From assembly GCA_027605045.1 (NCBI GenBank), contig JAQFWX010000004.1:3172683-3236682 (forward strand): 64,000 nucleotides of DNA, in the 5' to 3' direction. Below, piece after piece: positions 1 through 12,536 of this stretch. The first letter of the stretch is position 1; the number at the start of each line of letters is the position of its first letter. The position numbers and the translations under genes are program-made. This stretch comes from Phallus indusiatus (taxonomy: Eukaryota > Basidiomycota > Agaricomycetes > Phallales > Phallaceae). The notes below the pieces were generated by a model that saw nothing but the letters and a program-made list of their open reading frames with translations, had not been told where the DNA came from and did no database searches.

Positions 1-357
1 TTCTGCCAATCATGGGAATTTTCAATTGCGGGACGGAACTTGTAATTTCAGGGCTTTCAATGAGTCTGCATCGACCTAATGTGATCAAACTATTTTTTAA
101 ATTCAAAAAGGTGTACTATGCAAATTTTGGGATCTAACTTTACCTTTGGTTATATATGTTGGATGCTATGATACAAGTGGACAAAGACCGAGGTAAATCG
201 TGACTCAATGTGACACCAACCGGGATTACCCGCTCCATGTTCATACCTGAACTCACATTTCAAACTCAGCTCTATTCCTATTCTCCTGCTTCCATGATCA
301 ACGCCAAATACCAAATACAAATCTCAATCAGCTTCCAATTATTTATGCTTGCCTAAA
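1..357. other. Upstream non-coding stretch
   Basis: No supported gene. AT-rich sequence leading to the first ATG at 358; it probably includes the promoter and 5' leader of the membrane-protein gene that follows, but no specific site is recognisable. Confidence 0.4.
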
Positions 358-2644
358 ATGCCTGGATCAATTGAGAGCCAAAACTTATCTCCAAGTGCAG
401 GCTATCGATTTCGCAATGCTGGTTCCGACACGGGCTCTGTTTGCGCTTCTGGCTCTATCTGTTCGAATATCATAACGGGGGAGGAAGAAATACCTATCGA
501 TGAAATAAGAAGTGATCTGCGTTTAGACGAAGATAATGACGTCCCGGAATGTGAGTGTATGCTTGATCCTCTATGCAGAAAGTGCGTGGTTTGCCAGTAT
601 ACAAAATCACAGCGGTGGTGTCCTTCTCGACGCGTGAACACAATCACACTCTTCCCCAAGGTTGTTATATTCATACAAAGATCCCATTCATTATCAACTT
701 TTTGATGTTTTTTCTTCTCTTTAGTAACGATAACTCCGTCTCAGTTACCGAGGAGCAGTCAGTTCTTCATTGATTCATTGAATTATTGAGAGACTTATTT
801 TCCCGAAGCAGATCCTGATACACCTATCGACCTGTCATACTTACAATGTAAATGCACCTCAAAATGCATGCATGAAACTAAAGCACTCCCTTAGCATGTG
901 GCCCGAGCAGTGTGCCTTTTCCTTCGAAGAATAACACTGAACCACGTGAGGATACTTATTTGACATTGAATATGCTCCTAATACATGTATTAGAATCAAC
1001 ATCTTCCTCCGTTCCTAGTGAACGTGATAAACTAGCAGAGCTTCCTACCAGCAATACGTTCATGGGCCAGAGGGTTTTTTCCGCGAGTCGGAAGATTAAC
1101 GCCGATACTTCAAGCTTGCACACTCACGAGTCATTCACTTCCTCACTAAACCCTCTAAAGTTCCGGGCTGCTGAATCAGAAAACTCACTTAATGCTCATA
1201 AGTCGCGCGAGTGTCTTCCGAAGCGAATGTCTTTCGACAACGACCGACTTTCTATCTCTTCTTCTGTTCAAAATATGAGAAATGGTAAGCAGACCTGACC
1301 AAAGAAATCACTTAATCTCACATTTGCTAACTATAGCCCGTGCTGAAGAAACGGTTGCTACTGCTAGTGCCAGAGTCAAACCAGGACCTCGAGCTAGATC
1401 ACCTTCTCCTCTACATTTTCTCTTTCCCAAGTCTCACCATAAATTTGAACCGTTTCTTCCTATTGACCCTTATAAATTTAATATTTGTAAAGCTGCTAAT
1501 TTCGGAAATCTCGGTGATCTCTTCTCACAGGTACTGCGGCAATCCTACAGACATCTCCTCCTTCGTCTTCCATCCATATACTTCAGCCGCGTGACCCGGG
1601 TCTTTACTGCCGCAGAACTAAGCCGACCAGAAGTGGAGCGCATGATTGAAGGTAGAAATCAGGATCGGTTTAGGTGGCCTGCAGACCATGAATGGGTAGA
1701 TCCGATCGTTAGTCCCGCAATGATAAGGTTCAAGGAAAGCTGGGAATGTTTCATTGAGAGTGTCCTGAAAGAGTGGAAGACGTTGAATGTTGTTAGTGCT
1801 TTGCTGCTGACGTACGTAACAATGATTTTTCTACACCAATTAAGCTCATTTTGTGGTTTTTCGCAGTGCTGTTTTGGCCATTCTTCAAATCGAGGGCGCC
1901 TCAAAATCACTCATCATTCGAAGCTTTGCGTCCCTTTCTCTTATCTGCGGTCTCATGAGTCTTATCTACGGCTGTGTTTACATCTTACGGTTCGCTACGA
2001 TGAAGAGTATGTATAAGGCATTCATATGGGCAGAGGTGATACATGAAATGTGTGCTTATAAAACAAGCGTTCCTAATAACCATTAGGAAACACAGCAAGT
2101 AACGTCCTTAGTATGGAATATCTGGGTTCTTTTGTCTCTGCCTGCGGTCTGGATAGCTTGGTCCATGCTCTTTTTCTGTATATCCGTTCTAGCCTTTGTT
2201 TGGGAAGAACCGAGTTCAACGTCGGACGACATGGACACCGCCGATACTTTGATACATAGAACCAGGAAACCGCGTTTGCTGTCGACAAGGGCTGCTGATA
2301 TCACGGCGAAGGTGCTGGTCTCACTTGTTTTTGCGCTAGGGCTGTTTTATTTCATACTTGTCGTGAGGACATTTCGGAGTTGGAGGGATACGGACATTTC
2401 TCAAGCCGCGAGGAATAGCATGGAGATTGGAAGATGGACGACAAAGTCGCCTAGCCCCGGAAGAGAGGTTGCGAATGCCCTCAAGCAAGGAAAAGAAGGT
2501 AATGTAAATACTACAATGGACAGACAGATTCGTCAGGCAGAGCCTCCGGAAGGAAAAGGACTTCAAGCTGCTAAAGGGATGGAACAAAACAAGTCACGTA
2601 GAACTCGTTCAGTAGGATCAACAGATGTTTTTCAATTTCCATGA
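358..2644 (+). CDS. Four-helix membrane protein, uncharacterised Agaricomycete family
   Basis: Multi-exon gene; function unknown. The 3' half is well supported: an exon ends near 1282 (AATG|gtaagc), the next starts after the AG at about 1336 and carries the family motif FTAAELSRPEVERMI (near 1600-1650) followed by a Trp-rich segment, then the first hydrophobic helix (VVSALLLT). An intron of about 55 nt (gtacgt...cgcag near 1812-1866) joins this to AVLAILQIEGA. Two further helices follow (about 1915-2000 and 2115-2205), then a Ser/Asp linker, a fourth helix (about 2305-2365) and a basic, glycine-poor tail ending at 2644. This order (N-terminal disordered region, AELSRP motif, four helices) is common in uncharacterised mushroom proteins. 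The 5' part (358-900) has an acceptable ATG at 358 and a Cys-rich stretch, but the junctions between 600 and 1000 were not resolved, so it could be a separate gene. Confidence 0.7.
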
Positions 2645-3380
2645 TTGTATGAATTACGACAGCTTTTCTAACGCGTCGGTGTCAGACGCGATGAATAAAG
2701 AGTTTATTTGACCAATTTGCCAAACTGTCTCAATACCGTGTGTGTGTGTGTGTGTGTATCCATTAAGTCTCTGAGGGCCGAGTCCTATGTGTCGAGACTT
2801 TTTCCTTATCGGTTTGTCTTTTCGCCGCTCTTCCTGTAGCTCTCTATCTGTACCATAATAAATTATCTCCTTCTCCCTCCTTGTGTCTGTTCCTTGTGTG
2901 ATTCGCTCGTCGTGTGGATTGCCGGGTTCTCTCGTTGAATTGCTTATGCTCGCGTCTCAATACCGTATTAGCCTTCGTATCCGCAAGCTTGAAGTGACCT
3001 CATAATATGGCTGCGATTTTGCCTTACTTCGAAGGTTATTGTTTCGTCCTCGACTGAATCAAACGCGTATTTACGCAGAAAGCTTCTGAAGATGGTCATC
3101 TCCCAGTCATGCTAGTGAGGAACTGTGAGGTAATCAGACTATCATGAGGGCGTTAAGCCGTGGTGTTTGGAGAAGATTCAGTCGCTGAAGATTCCATTAT
3201 AATGAACGCGCGGAAACACGGATTCAAAGGACTAGAACTCGTACAAGATCAAAGGATGTTTATGTCGTTGGGGGCATAATATAAAGCATATATATTTCAG
3301 CGTATTCACGAAGCCTACTGTGCAAGTAAAGAATATTGATGGTATTGAATGTGTTCCGATAGACTAAATGTCGCCGTCGA
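2645..3380. other. Intergenic stretch with a GT microsatellite
   Basis: No gene is supported. The only structure seen is a run of about ten GT dinucleotides at 2739-2758, shortly after the stop of the upstream membrane-protein gene. Confidence 0.6.
2739..2758. repeat. (GT)10 microsatellite
   Basis: Uninterrupted GT dinucleotide run of about 20 bases, 95 bases downstream of the preceding stop codon. A simple sequence repeat with no further evidence of function. Confidence 0.9.
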
Positions 3381-6009
3381 TTCGGAGTAAGGAGTGATTA
3401 TAGATCGGTATCTGAGAGTTACGCATCATGAGGTGGGATATGGAATCGCCATTCCAAGACGGCTCTTGACTCGCTGACAGACTGCCAGGATTGTCCGCTA
3501 CGTCGACGTCGTCATTACCGTTTCTGCTGTCCTGTTGGCCTCCTCGTTGTTCATTATTCTCTTCTTGCTCGCCTTCTTCTTCTCCTTCTACTTCCTCGCT
3601 TTCGTCCTTTTCATCTTGATCTTGGTCTTCTTCTTCATCCTCATCACATCATCCTCTTCGTCCTCTTCTTGATCGTCGTCGTCGCTGAAGTTTGTCCCGA
3701 GCTTGCTGAGAGACCCACTCTGTTCATCAAGCGTTTGATCCGATCCGTGCATTATTCAACGATGGGTCATAGGGTGAGGGCCTGTCATACATTCCCCTCT
3801 CAGCCGTCGTCAGAATAGGCCCAAGATCTTCCCGAAAAACTAGCTCAAGTTTGTTTGCCCAAACGACCTGAACCTCCACCACCACCACCTAAACACGAAG
3901 AGAAAGAGACGAAAGCTAAAGGGAGTCAGCGGCTCGTCGTCCCCTTCACCGTCGAAATATCCACGTCCATCATCGACAATTGTCTCTACTTCTTCATCCT
4001 CGTCATCGCCACCATGATTCCGATACTCTCGCTGATCCAGTGACAGTCGAAAAAGAGATAGTGTCGAGACTCAACCACACGCCGGGATACAAATGATCTT
4101 CGTCCAAATATAAGGTACATACTAATGTATGCAACGATAATTCCTTTCTCAGTGTCGTATTTTATGCCAAACACCATAAACCATGGTGGAAGATCCCTTG
4201 TAGGTGTAAAACCTGCCAGTTTAAATGCGTCTTCACACCCAGTTCGATTGAAAACACGATAACGCCGAAGAGCACGCAAACACATCTGGCCATAAAGCGC
4301 GTCGGGAAGTTCGAAGACAAACGTCAGGCGTCACTGGATGCGTTTTAATGAGAACGGTTTGGATGGAGTGCAACATGAGCGAGAAGTCAATGAGTCGAGA
4401 TTTGTTGGAGAGCGTAGAGGGAAAGCACGATTCGGTATCGCTATGATCGGAATTAGTGGTGTAACTTGAAATATAGCCAAAAGACCTCACCTCAGGCCGT
4501 TTCAACCGACAACCGTCTGGCGTACACATGAAAGGGCTGGATATGGCCATCTTCAATCTTGGTCTCGGTGTCATGATATACATATTGGAATTGCGACGTC
4601 CTGAACAATGACTGGCATTTGAATGTACTTGGTGCCAAGGCATAACAATTCAAGTTGACCTAAGGTGCGTCATACATAAACGAGTCCGTGGATGGGTGAC
4701 CAAATATTAGGACGGGAAATATTTTTCAATACAAAATAATTCTTGGTCATTGTCCTTAATCTCGTGGGTATGTCCAACCGAGTCGTGTGCTTTGTTTTTT
4801 CTCATTCGTTGCATTGGTAAGCATGCTTTGGAGTTTGTGCGACGGGAGATGGAGGAGGAAAGCCATTGACGATCATGCAATTGTACGTTCTGTATAGCTC
4901 ATGCATCACTTTTTCTATGTTTTTTTGGGATTTTGGAGACGTTGGGGGAACACAATCGGGACGAATCCATCTCAATGCTTCATCCGTGGGGCTCGATTTG
5001 ATTACACGAATCACGCGCACGTATCAATCGTTTCTCTTTGAAATATCTACAAAATGAAATGTTAAATCGCGTGAAGTAATCTAGAGCATTAAGATATCAT
5101 ACCCTGGTCATGAAACCCACCGGGCTAACCACCAAACAAGAAAATAAGAGTATTGTCTTGCTACATTCGACGTCACTCTCACAGTGGCGTATCACCGAGA
5201 AATAAAGGGTAGATATGTGTAGTGTCTCCTGAGGATATAATGAGCTGAGGGGTCATATGCAAATGCTTTGGGATCATGAAAGTGCCAAACCTCGTCTCCA
5301 CCAGCCCCACCATCGTCCGAGACATATGGGATTGAACGTTTTGAGGGAATTTTATTGGAGAAATAAATGAGAAAACGAGCCCCACGAATCCAAAAGAGCA
5401 AAGGAAAGTACTTTAGTACTCCCAGAAAGTCTATCGTCAGATGTGACGTGAGTCTACTAGAACAACTTTTGTCAATGTAAGATTCTGAATATTTTATACG
5501 CCTTACGATCTCTGGAAGCCATGAGCGTTCTCCAGGGGTTGTGTCTTTGACGTATAGTCCCTTCTTGTTGGGTTTGCTTCTACCTCCCGATAGTTCATCT
5601 TCTCCTCAACCGGGAAAACAGCGTAATTAAAGTTTCCACGCGATCTGGGTTCGTCAATCAAAGGGAACAATTATTCTTGGGTACATTGAGTATTAATCAG
5701 TAACTTACTTTTAATTCATATAAGGATCCGGGAAAAGACAAATGCGTGGTCGAATACCGGGTTGTGACGGGTTAATTCTAAGTTAGCTAACCTCCAAGTT
5801 CTAACTTCCGAGTTTGTCACGCGTGAATGTTTATTGTTGAATAGAGGTGCGTTCAACGTGAACGACATTGTTCCTGTAAAGCCTACTCCTTTACTTCGAT
5901 ATTCACAGTCTTCAATTGATATGAGATTACCTTTGAACTTAACAGCAATTACATGGCTAACAACATGATTAACAATTTCAAATTGAAGGCAGGCCGCAGC
6001 TATCCTCAA
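3381..6009 (-). pseudogene. Probably broken gene of an unnamed Agaricomycete family
   Basis: Several minus-strand reading frames look like pieces of one gene, but I could not join them into an intact model. From 5' to 3' they are: a piece at 5401-5192 with a DDGGAGGDEVWHFHDP motif; a piece at 5020-4802; a piece around 4300-4090 with YGQMCLRALRRYRVF then PPWFMVFGIKYDTEKGIIVA; and a long acidic tail. The LRALRRYRVF...PPWF.V.GI.Y pattern is shared with the remnant at 19.9-20.5 kb, so this is a real family, although I know no function for it. The acidic tail (about 4020-3900 and 3690-3390) switches frame around 3640-3650 between two Asp/Glu-rich runs, which suggests decay. The alternative is an intact gene with introns I failed to place. 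Confidence 0.4.
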
Positions 6010-6705
6010 CGGTCAAGAAGTTCGCTAATTCTGCTTTCAATCTCACATTTTATTTGGAAAGTTTGCGAATGGAACTGTCTTCAGGTTGGACAATGAAAAG
6101 AGATGCAAAAAAGGTTCTAAACTTGTGGGGACTCCAAGGTCTTCAGGCGATCCTGCTAACTTGAAGCTCGCCGTTATCTCAAGTACTAGTCTCTGTCAAA
6201 AGAAACTAACGATTATTATAGTTGAATGTTCTAAATATATAATTCTATAAATCAGAAAGAAACGCGTCTCAAGACAATGATCAGACCTTGTTCTTTTCCT
6301 TCTGCTCGAGAACAAACTTGAAACCTCTAGAGCGTGAGTCATGTCAACTATCACACCAATTATGTTCATTCTTTTTGTACGTTCATTTAAAATACATATA
6401 CGTCTTAATACGGTAGTTCTGGTTTAATCATGGCATCGAGTAATAACAGAAAGATGATCAAACCAATATCAACAACAACGGAAATGAAAATGGAGATGGA
6501 TTTCATTTCGTGTTTGACGCGCTGAGAGCGGTAAAGTTTGATCATTGACAAGGCTGATCCTCCAACTGTTCACCGAATTACACGATCGCTCAGCCTTGTC
6601 ACTGACCCGACTTTCCGCTTCTACCAATACCAGGAGAGCCGTTTAGCGACTATTATACAGAACCTTCCAGAAACTTCAAGCGACCATAGAAGACAAAACC
6701 CATAA
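6010..6705. other. Intergenic stretch with an imperfect inverted repeat
   Basis: No gene is supported. A 12-base perfect inverted repeat (TGACAAGGCTGA and its complement) lies at about 6546-6557 and 6592-6603, extended outward by partly matching bases. It sits about 100 bases beyond the 3' end of the zinc-finger gene. Confidence 0.5.
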
Positions 6706-7894
6706 TCAATCACATATTTTCGATAGGTGTCTTGTGAGGGCATCTTTTCGACTAAACTTCACTTTGCAACGAGAACATTCGAAGCGGACAGGTTTCAGAC
6801 CACAAGCCTTTCTGTGCTTGGTGCTCTTATTGTGCCGGCTCAGGTCGCCGAGTCTGTTTATTGTGCACTTGCACACCTCGCATGGGTATCTGAATGCTCC
6901 GTCCTCGCATTCAATAGCTTGCGGTTGTCGATGCTTTTGGGATGAGCTGGGTTTGAAAGGTCTCCGAGGCGTGGTGAACTTGAAAACGAGTGGTAGGTTC
7001 AACTTGGGAGGAGGTATAGAGGCCGGTCTATTGATAGGTTGCTTGGCTTCCGCTCTCGAAATATCAGATTCAGGATGAAGATTCGGTGCAATGGATGTTG
7101 AATCACTTGGGTCATCATTGAATGAGGATGCCGAAGTGTGTGAGGATTCAGAGGGGGCCGATGTGACAGTGGGGCTCAAGTCTCCTTCGGTGGGATCGTT
7201 CAGAGCGATTGAAGTATAAGATTCTGGGTCTTCGACAGTGCTCAGCATCTCAGTATGATAATGCATGTAGTGAATTACGACCGCTTCAGGCGATTCACTA
7301 GAAAAAGAGCACCGGCTGCATTTGACCTCGCCAACCCCATATGTAGCTTGATTTGCAAGTTTGACCATATGCACCCGAGAAGTCATGTGATTTTCAAGCT
7401 GATGGGTAGTGGTAAATACCCTATTGCAGATCGTACATATGTAGCCCTCGATGGAGTCGGTGAAGATCCAAGGAGCAGGAGGCAGTGGAGGCATAGCGGG
7501 ATGGTCAACTTGAATGTCTAGATCTTCAGCGGGCTGAGTGGGAGGAGCGCCTTTAGGTGATGAAACCATTTCAGCGGTATTGAGAGGAGTTCTAGGCATG
7601 ATGGATGTAGATCCACCCTCTTCATTCCCATGTACTCCAATGATATTGGAGTAAGGTGGATGGCATACATTTTTTGGGGAAGCAGTCAAGTTAAGAGAAG
7701 ACTAAACAGTGAAAAGGAATAAACCAAAAGGTCAGAGTTTATGAAAATTAACTTACTGATTCCCATATTCGATAATAATTATGTGGACGAGAAAGTGGTG
7801 ATCGGTGATGGAGATCGTCTGGATTGGACGACTCGGGTGAAAGATCGTGAATAATGAATTTCAAGGACATGGGATCTTTGGTAGGTGATGACAT
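6706..7894 (-). CDS. C2H2 zinc-finger protein (putative transcription factor)
   Basis: Two exons, 7894-7757 and 7701-6706, separated by a 55-nt intron (gtaagt...tttag); 377 residues. Start chosen at the ATG at 7894 (MSSPTKDPMS); the frame extends upstream only from a non-ATG codon. Four zinc-finger-like units are visible: one with CTICNRVF...H...H near residue 133; a degenerate C..C..H..H about 35 residues later; and two near the C-terminus, PCEVCKCTINRLGDLSRH and FECSRCKVKFSRKDALTRH. Pro-rich, Ser-rich and acidic low-complexity sequence separates the two pairs. The C-terminal tandem pair in the last 70 residues is the usual place for the DNA-binding domain of fungal C2H2 regulators. Nuclear DNA binding is inferred from the family; the target is unknown. 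Confidence 0.85.
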
Positions 7895-8765
7895 GGGATT
7901 GAACGATATAGCAAAGTGGAAAAATTCTCTGAGTTCCAAGAGAAAACAAAGAGGATGGCGGGACTGGAAAAAAGTTATCGATCTCTATATATATGTAAAA
8001 AAGTTGGGCGAGGAAGCAGTAGAACGGAGAGCAAACGCCACCACAAATTCAAATATAATGAGATGATGAGATTCAAGTTTATATACAGTCTGTCAGTTAG
8101 CCGACTTGAAAAATCACCATAAACTTGAGCAGGTGGCAAAAACACGCCCAGACTCGGTCATGTCCCAAAAACCGAGACCGCGGGTACAGAACAACTTGAA
8201 CGCCACAACACGCACAAACGCGACGATGAGCGTGCGAAGAATATTAACCATACATAAAAGTCGTAGTAAATTAATTGTAATTTATTGATATGTACCATTA
8301 ACGAAATGAATATGTGCAAAGAGGTGCAAGGAGCGGCAGAAGCTACCTTGACTTTCAAGCCGGCAAAAAAATCAAGCGACGAGATCTATCGGAATTGTTT
8401 GAAAGGATAATCAATGATCCTGAGTATAAGTGGCAGGCTTGTGAATAATAATTTGGGAGGATCCGGACGAGGATTGGACGAGCCTCGAGGATGTCCATTA
8501 TGCAGCCACGAGTGTTGAACCTCGCCAGCCACGGGACATCAAAATAGATCAAAATCCCCGTTATCATTATTAGGTCTAGAACATCTTTGTACAATCGATA
8601 CTCAGAAGAACGAGACCACTGGCAGTGCGGGAACGTTAACCGCTCCAGAATCCAAATCCGGAACCTCTTCGGGTGTTCAAACTCCGCCTCAAATTTGTGC
8701 AGTTCCTTGAAGCAGCTACGTTTTGCGTCTCAATCCTTTTTTTCCTTGCCACCGCCATATGAAGG
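7895..8765. other. Divergent intergenic region between the zinc-finger gene and RNA14
   Basis: About 870 bases with only short chance frames. It must contain the promoters of the leftward zinc-finger gene and the rightward RNA14 gene. No conserved site is recognised. Confidence 0.5.
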
Positions 8766-11700
8766 ATGGGTATGGAAGACATACAGCCGGAATATCCAGA
8801 TGTAGCTGAGGCATTACAAAATGAATCAGTCGATGATCAAACTTTACCGGCGATACCTGAACCGCAGGCAGACGACTTACAAGACTCTCTTCAAGATGCA
8901 TTAGGCGACGTCCAGACAGAACCTGCGGCTCAAGAAACGGCACAGTTAACTCAGACAACGGATCCATCTGGAAATAATACGCAAGAGTCTATCGAAAAAC
9001 CGGCAGAACCAGACGCACCTCCCCTCCCAGAGTATGAGGCACTGCAGCAGCATCTCGAAAAGAACCGTTTCGACCCGACATCCTGGAATAGACTAATCGA
9101 CTTGGCGGAAGAATCCACTGACCTTGAAAAGTTAAAGCAAGCCTATGAAAGTCTCCTATTAGCTTATCCTAACATCGTGCGGGTCTTCTTTTCTTTACAT
9201 TGTGTGCATCTTTGTTTTGTCTAACTCTGCATGTGGGATAAAAAATTCTATTCCTTGTTTTTATTCTTCCAAAGGCCGATGCACAGATTGCGTACCTAGA
9301 GCACTTTATGCAGCCCGGATTGTACCCGCACGCTGAGGCCCTTTTCAACCGGTTCTTAAGACCATCTCCATCGGTTCAGCTTTGGAAATTTTACCTAACA
9401 TATGTCCGGTGAGCTTGCGGTACTGAAACAATATAGATTTCCTTTTTTCCTGTGCGATATACCTCCTTCATGGCTTGTTCTCATTTCCTTTTCTCTCCAA
9501 AGACGTATGAATGCCGATCCCTCGACGCGAGATATGGTTATCAAGGCTTACGAGTTCTCACTCTTGTACATTGGCCAAGATAAAGACAGCGGCGAGATTT
9601 GGCGCGAATACCTCGATTTTCTAAAAGCTGGCGAAGTAAGCACTTTGGCGATTTTTGTGTGACTTACTTGCGTGACTGCGTCTGACGTGTGATAACCAGA
9701 CTCATAACACTTGGGAAGAACAACAAAAGATGGATGCACTCCGGCGTGTATATCAACGAGTAGTTCAGATTCCTCTCGAGAACTTGGAACAACTATGGAG
9801 CGAATATAATTCTTTCGAAGTCGGTCTGAATAAGATAACCGTAAGTTCTTTTTTTCGACACAAAGGCTGTGAGAGATGTGTTCACCGTGTTTGTAATACT
9901 TTTTGGAAAGGCTCGCAAATTCATTCAAGACTTAAGCAAAGCCTATATGACCGCCAAAGAAGTATTGAAACAGCTGCGAACACATTTGGCTATACTTTGT
10001 CCGCCTCCAATACCAACGTCCGCCACATCTAGTGGTCGCAAGCCCTTTAACTTATTAGAACCTACTTCCCCGCAGAACGAAGGTCACCGAATGCTTGCCA
10101 AGTCATGGAGAGCTTACCTTCAATGGGAAGAGAAGAATCCTCTAGATATCGAGGATAAGTCTGTTTACAATGCCCGAGTATATGCGACGTACAAGAAAGC
10201 CGTTGTCCGAATGCGTTTCAATCCTGAGACATGGTACGTCGCAATTCTTTCTCCTAGAAAGGGTAGTGTATTAATTGTAATTAGGTATATGGCCTATAGT
10301 TGGATAGAAAAGAACATCAAACCCGATGAAGCGATTGGCTACTTGAAGAATGGTTTGGATGCGAATCCGGCAAGGTAAAAATCTTTACGATTCATTCCCA
10401 AAGGAAACAGGCATTGATAGATTTACAAGTTTTATTCTCAATTTTGCATACGCAGAGGCGTTAGAAGTCGCGAAAAACTATACCGAGGCCCACAGCTTAT
10501 TCACCAAGTTCATCGAGCTTCTCCAGGTCGAGCTTGAGAAGCAGTTCCATGTTTTAGCTCCGGACCCATCGTTCGCAATGAATGGAACTGCGATCGTACA
10601 ACATCTTACTGCGTCAACGACTTCATCAACGAACTCCTTAAGCGGTACATCGCCTTCTCTCAAGGAATTCCTCAAGCGCCGGACGGAGTTATGTATTGCT
10701 TGGATAACTTACATGCGTTTCGGACTACGCGCGGAAGGGCTGAAAACCGCGCGAAATATCTTTGGGAAAGCGAGAAAAGATAAATGGATTGGATGGGAAG
10801 TTTATGAAGCCGCAGGTTAGTTCAGATTGGGGGAGATTATTACATCTTGGTGACCACTTTCCCACAGCATCGCTTGAATATCATTATACTAAGATGTCCG
10901 ACGTTGCAACTCGAATATATGAAACAGGTCTTACCAAATTTCAAGAGGAGCCTGAGTATGTGATACGATATCTCAAATTTTTGATATCAATCAACGATGA
11001 GACCAGTAATTTTTTCTATCATTGATACACTGTCAACGACTGACTCATTGTTGAACGTAGACGCAAGAGCTCTTTTTGAACGAATGGTTAACACTTATAC
11101 ACCGGAAAAGGCTCGCTCGCTGTGGGAGACATGGCTTGGTTATGAGTACAATTATGGATCCCTTGCTGCCGCACTGAAACTAGAAAAACGGATGGCCGAA
11201 ATTTATCCCGAAGGTATATCTTTATTTACCCAGCGTGAAGTACTCAATTGAAAAGTAATCAGATAACAGCATGCGACGGTTCGCCCAACGACATATGTAC
11301 GGGAGCCATGACCCGATAGCCGAGAGAGATCTTGGTTACGTCCGTCTCCCCAACGGATCAGGAAGCTCAACATCAAGTAACGGGTCAACCAAGGCAGAGA
11401 TCCTCGTAGCGGCTGCTCCTGTCCCTGCATCCCTTCCAGCTGTTGCTGCTGTCCAATCCACGACGAAACGTCCGGCATCTGTCGACCGTGGACGACCGAA
11501 TCCTTACAATGAATCTCCGGATCTTGGTCCCCCATCCAACAAACGAGCACGAGAGTTATCGCCTCCCAGAGATAGAGATAGAAGAGACAGAGACAGAAGG
11601 GACGGGCCGCCCCCGCCGAGGAGGCGCTATGGAAGCCCGGATTGGGGTCGAGGTAGCCCGCCGAGGCGTGATGCCCATTCACGTGACTGGGATCGAGATT

Positions 11701-12113
11701 CTTCGTCTCACGATGATAGAACTCTTGTCCCTGGTCCTGTGAGTTTCTTTATGGGAGTATTGCCTCCGTCGAGCAGCTTTGATGGTAAAAACTTTGTTCA
11801 TTTGACAGATCGTTAACTTGAAAATAGCTGATTATTGTGTTTCTATTTTGTAGGTCCCGTGTTCCGTGTAGATGATCTTATGCAAGTGTTCCGAACCGCC
11901 GGTATATCTTCCAGGTCAGCTGGAGGGCCGCCGCCGCCTCCACCACCGCGTTCAAGGTCCCCTCCACCTCCAAGAGGTACGAAAACTAATGTTTCTGATC
12001 GAGGGCATCCTTTTCACTATACTTCGACAATCGATTCAGGTCGACCACCGCCAGATTATAGTCCGTATCAAGGTCCTGGTAGTAGTGGAAGAATGCAAAC
12101 GAGGAAGTTTTAG
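8766..12113 (+). CDS. RNA14: mRNA 3'-end-processing protein Rna14 (CstF-77 homologue)
   Basis: Scaffold subunit of cleavage factor IA, needed for pre-mRNA cleavage and polyadenylation in the nucleus. The twelve-exon model is in frame throughout: 8766-9176, 9275-9408, 9503-9635, 9700-9840, 9911-10233, 10285-10374, 10430-10815, 10868-11005, 11061-11213, 11263-11784, 11854-11976, 12040-12113; 875 residues. After an acidic N-terminus, HAT (half-a-TPR) repeats run from about residue 80 to 640, with recognisable segments such as ALFNRFLRPSPSVQLWKFYL, WREYLDFL and ARALFERMV. The C-terminus carries the conserved FDGPVFRVDDLMQVFR motif, which lies in the region that binds Rna15 in yeast. Between the two is an unusually Arg/Asp-rich stretch (RDRDRRDRDRRD) and a poly-Pro run. 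The ATG at 8766 is the first in frame. Confidence 0.95.
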
Positions 12114-12536
12114 TGGAATCAAATGTTAAAAAGTTAAAGAAAAAAAAAACGCATAACTTTTTAAATAAATTCGATTTATATTTTGTTTCTAATTTGATCA
12201 GTTTGTTGATTACGTTATGTATGTTTTTTCGAGATGAACTAAGGCCTGTTTTACATGCAAAGCGTGCTACTGGACGCAGGTAGACTAATGGATGAATAAT
12301 TGTGCGCTTGGTAGACTAAATTGGCCAAGACATTTTGTCATAGAAAGAATTGATAGAAAAATCATAAATATAAATAGGTAGACTATTATTACCATGAATC
12401 TATCAATTAGCACGTCCAAAATCGCTTCCTCTTCATAAATTCACTCGTTCCAACTGTTCCCCGGGTCGTGCTTCCCAAATTGACGAAAAAGAAGGAAAGG
12501 ACTCATTTATAGAACCCTAGAAAGAAATGCAGTCGG
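12114..12536. other. Convergent intergenic region
   Basis: About 420 AT-rich bases between the 3' ends of RNA14 and the DUF3455 gene. It includes a poly-A-rich stretch at 12140-12150, consistent with 3' UTR. Nothing else is seen. Confidence 0.5.

Noticed and set aside
3855..4043. Plus-strand Pro-rich 62-residue frame
   Set aside because: It is the complement of an acidic/Gly-rich minus-strand coding remnant (DDEDEEVETIVDD), so a shadow.
8106..8288. Small plus-strand frames upstream of RNA14
   Set aside because: No homology, and they lie in the expected promoter region of the zinc-finger and RNA14 genes.
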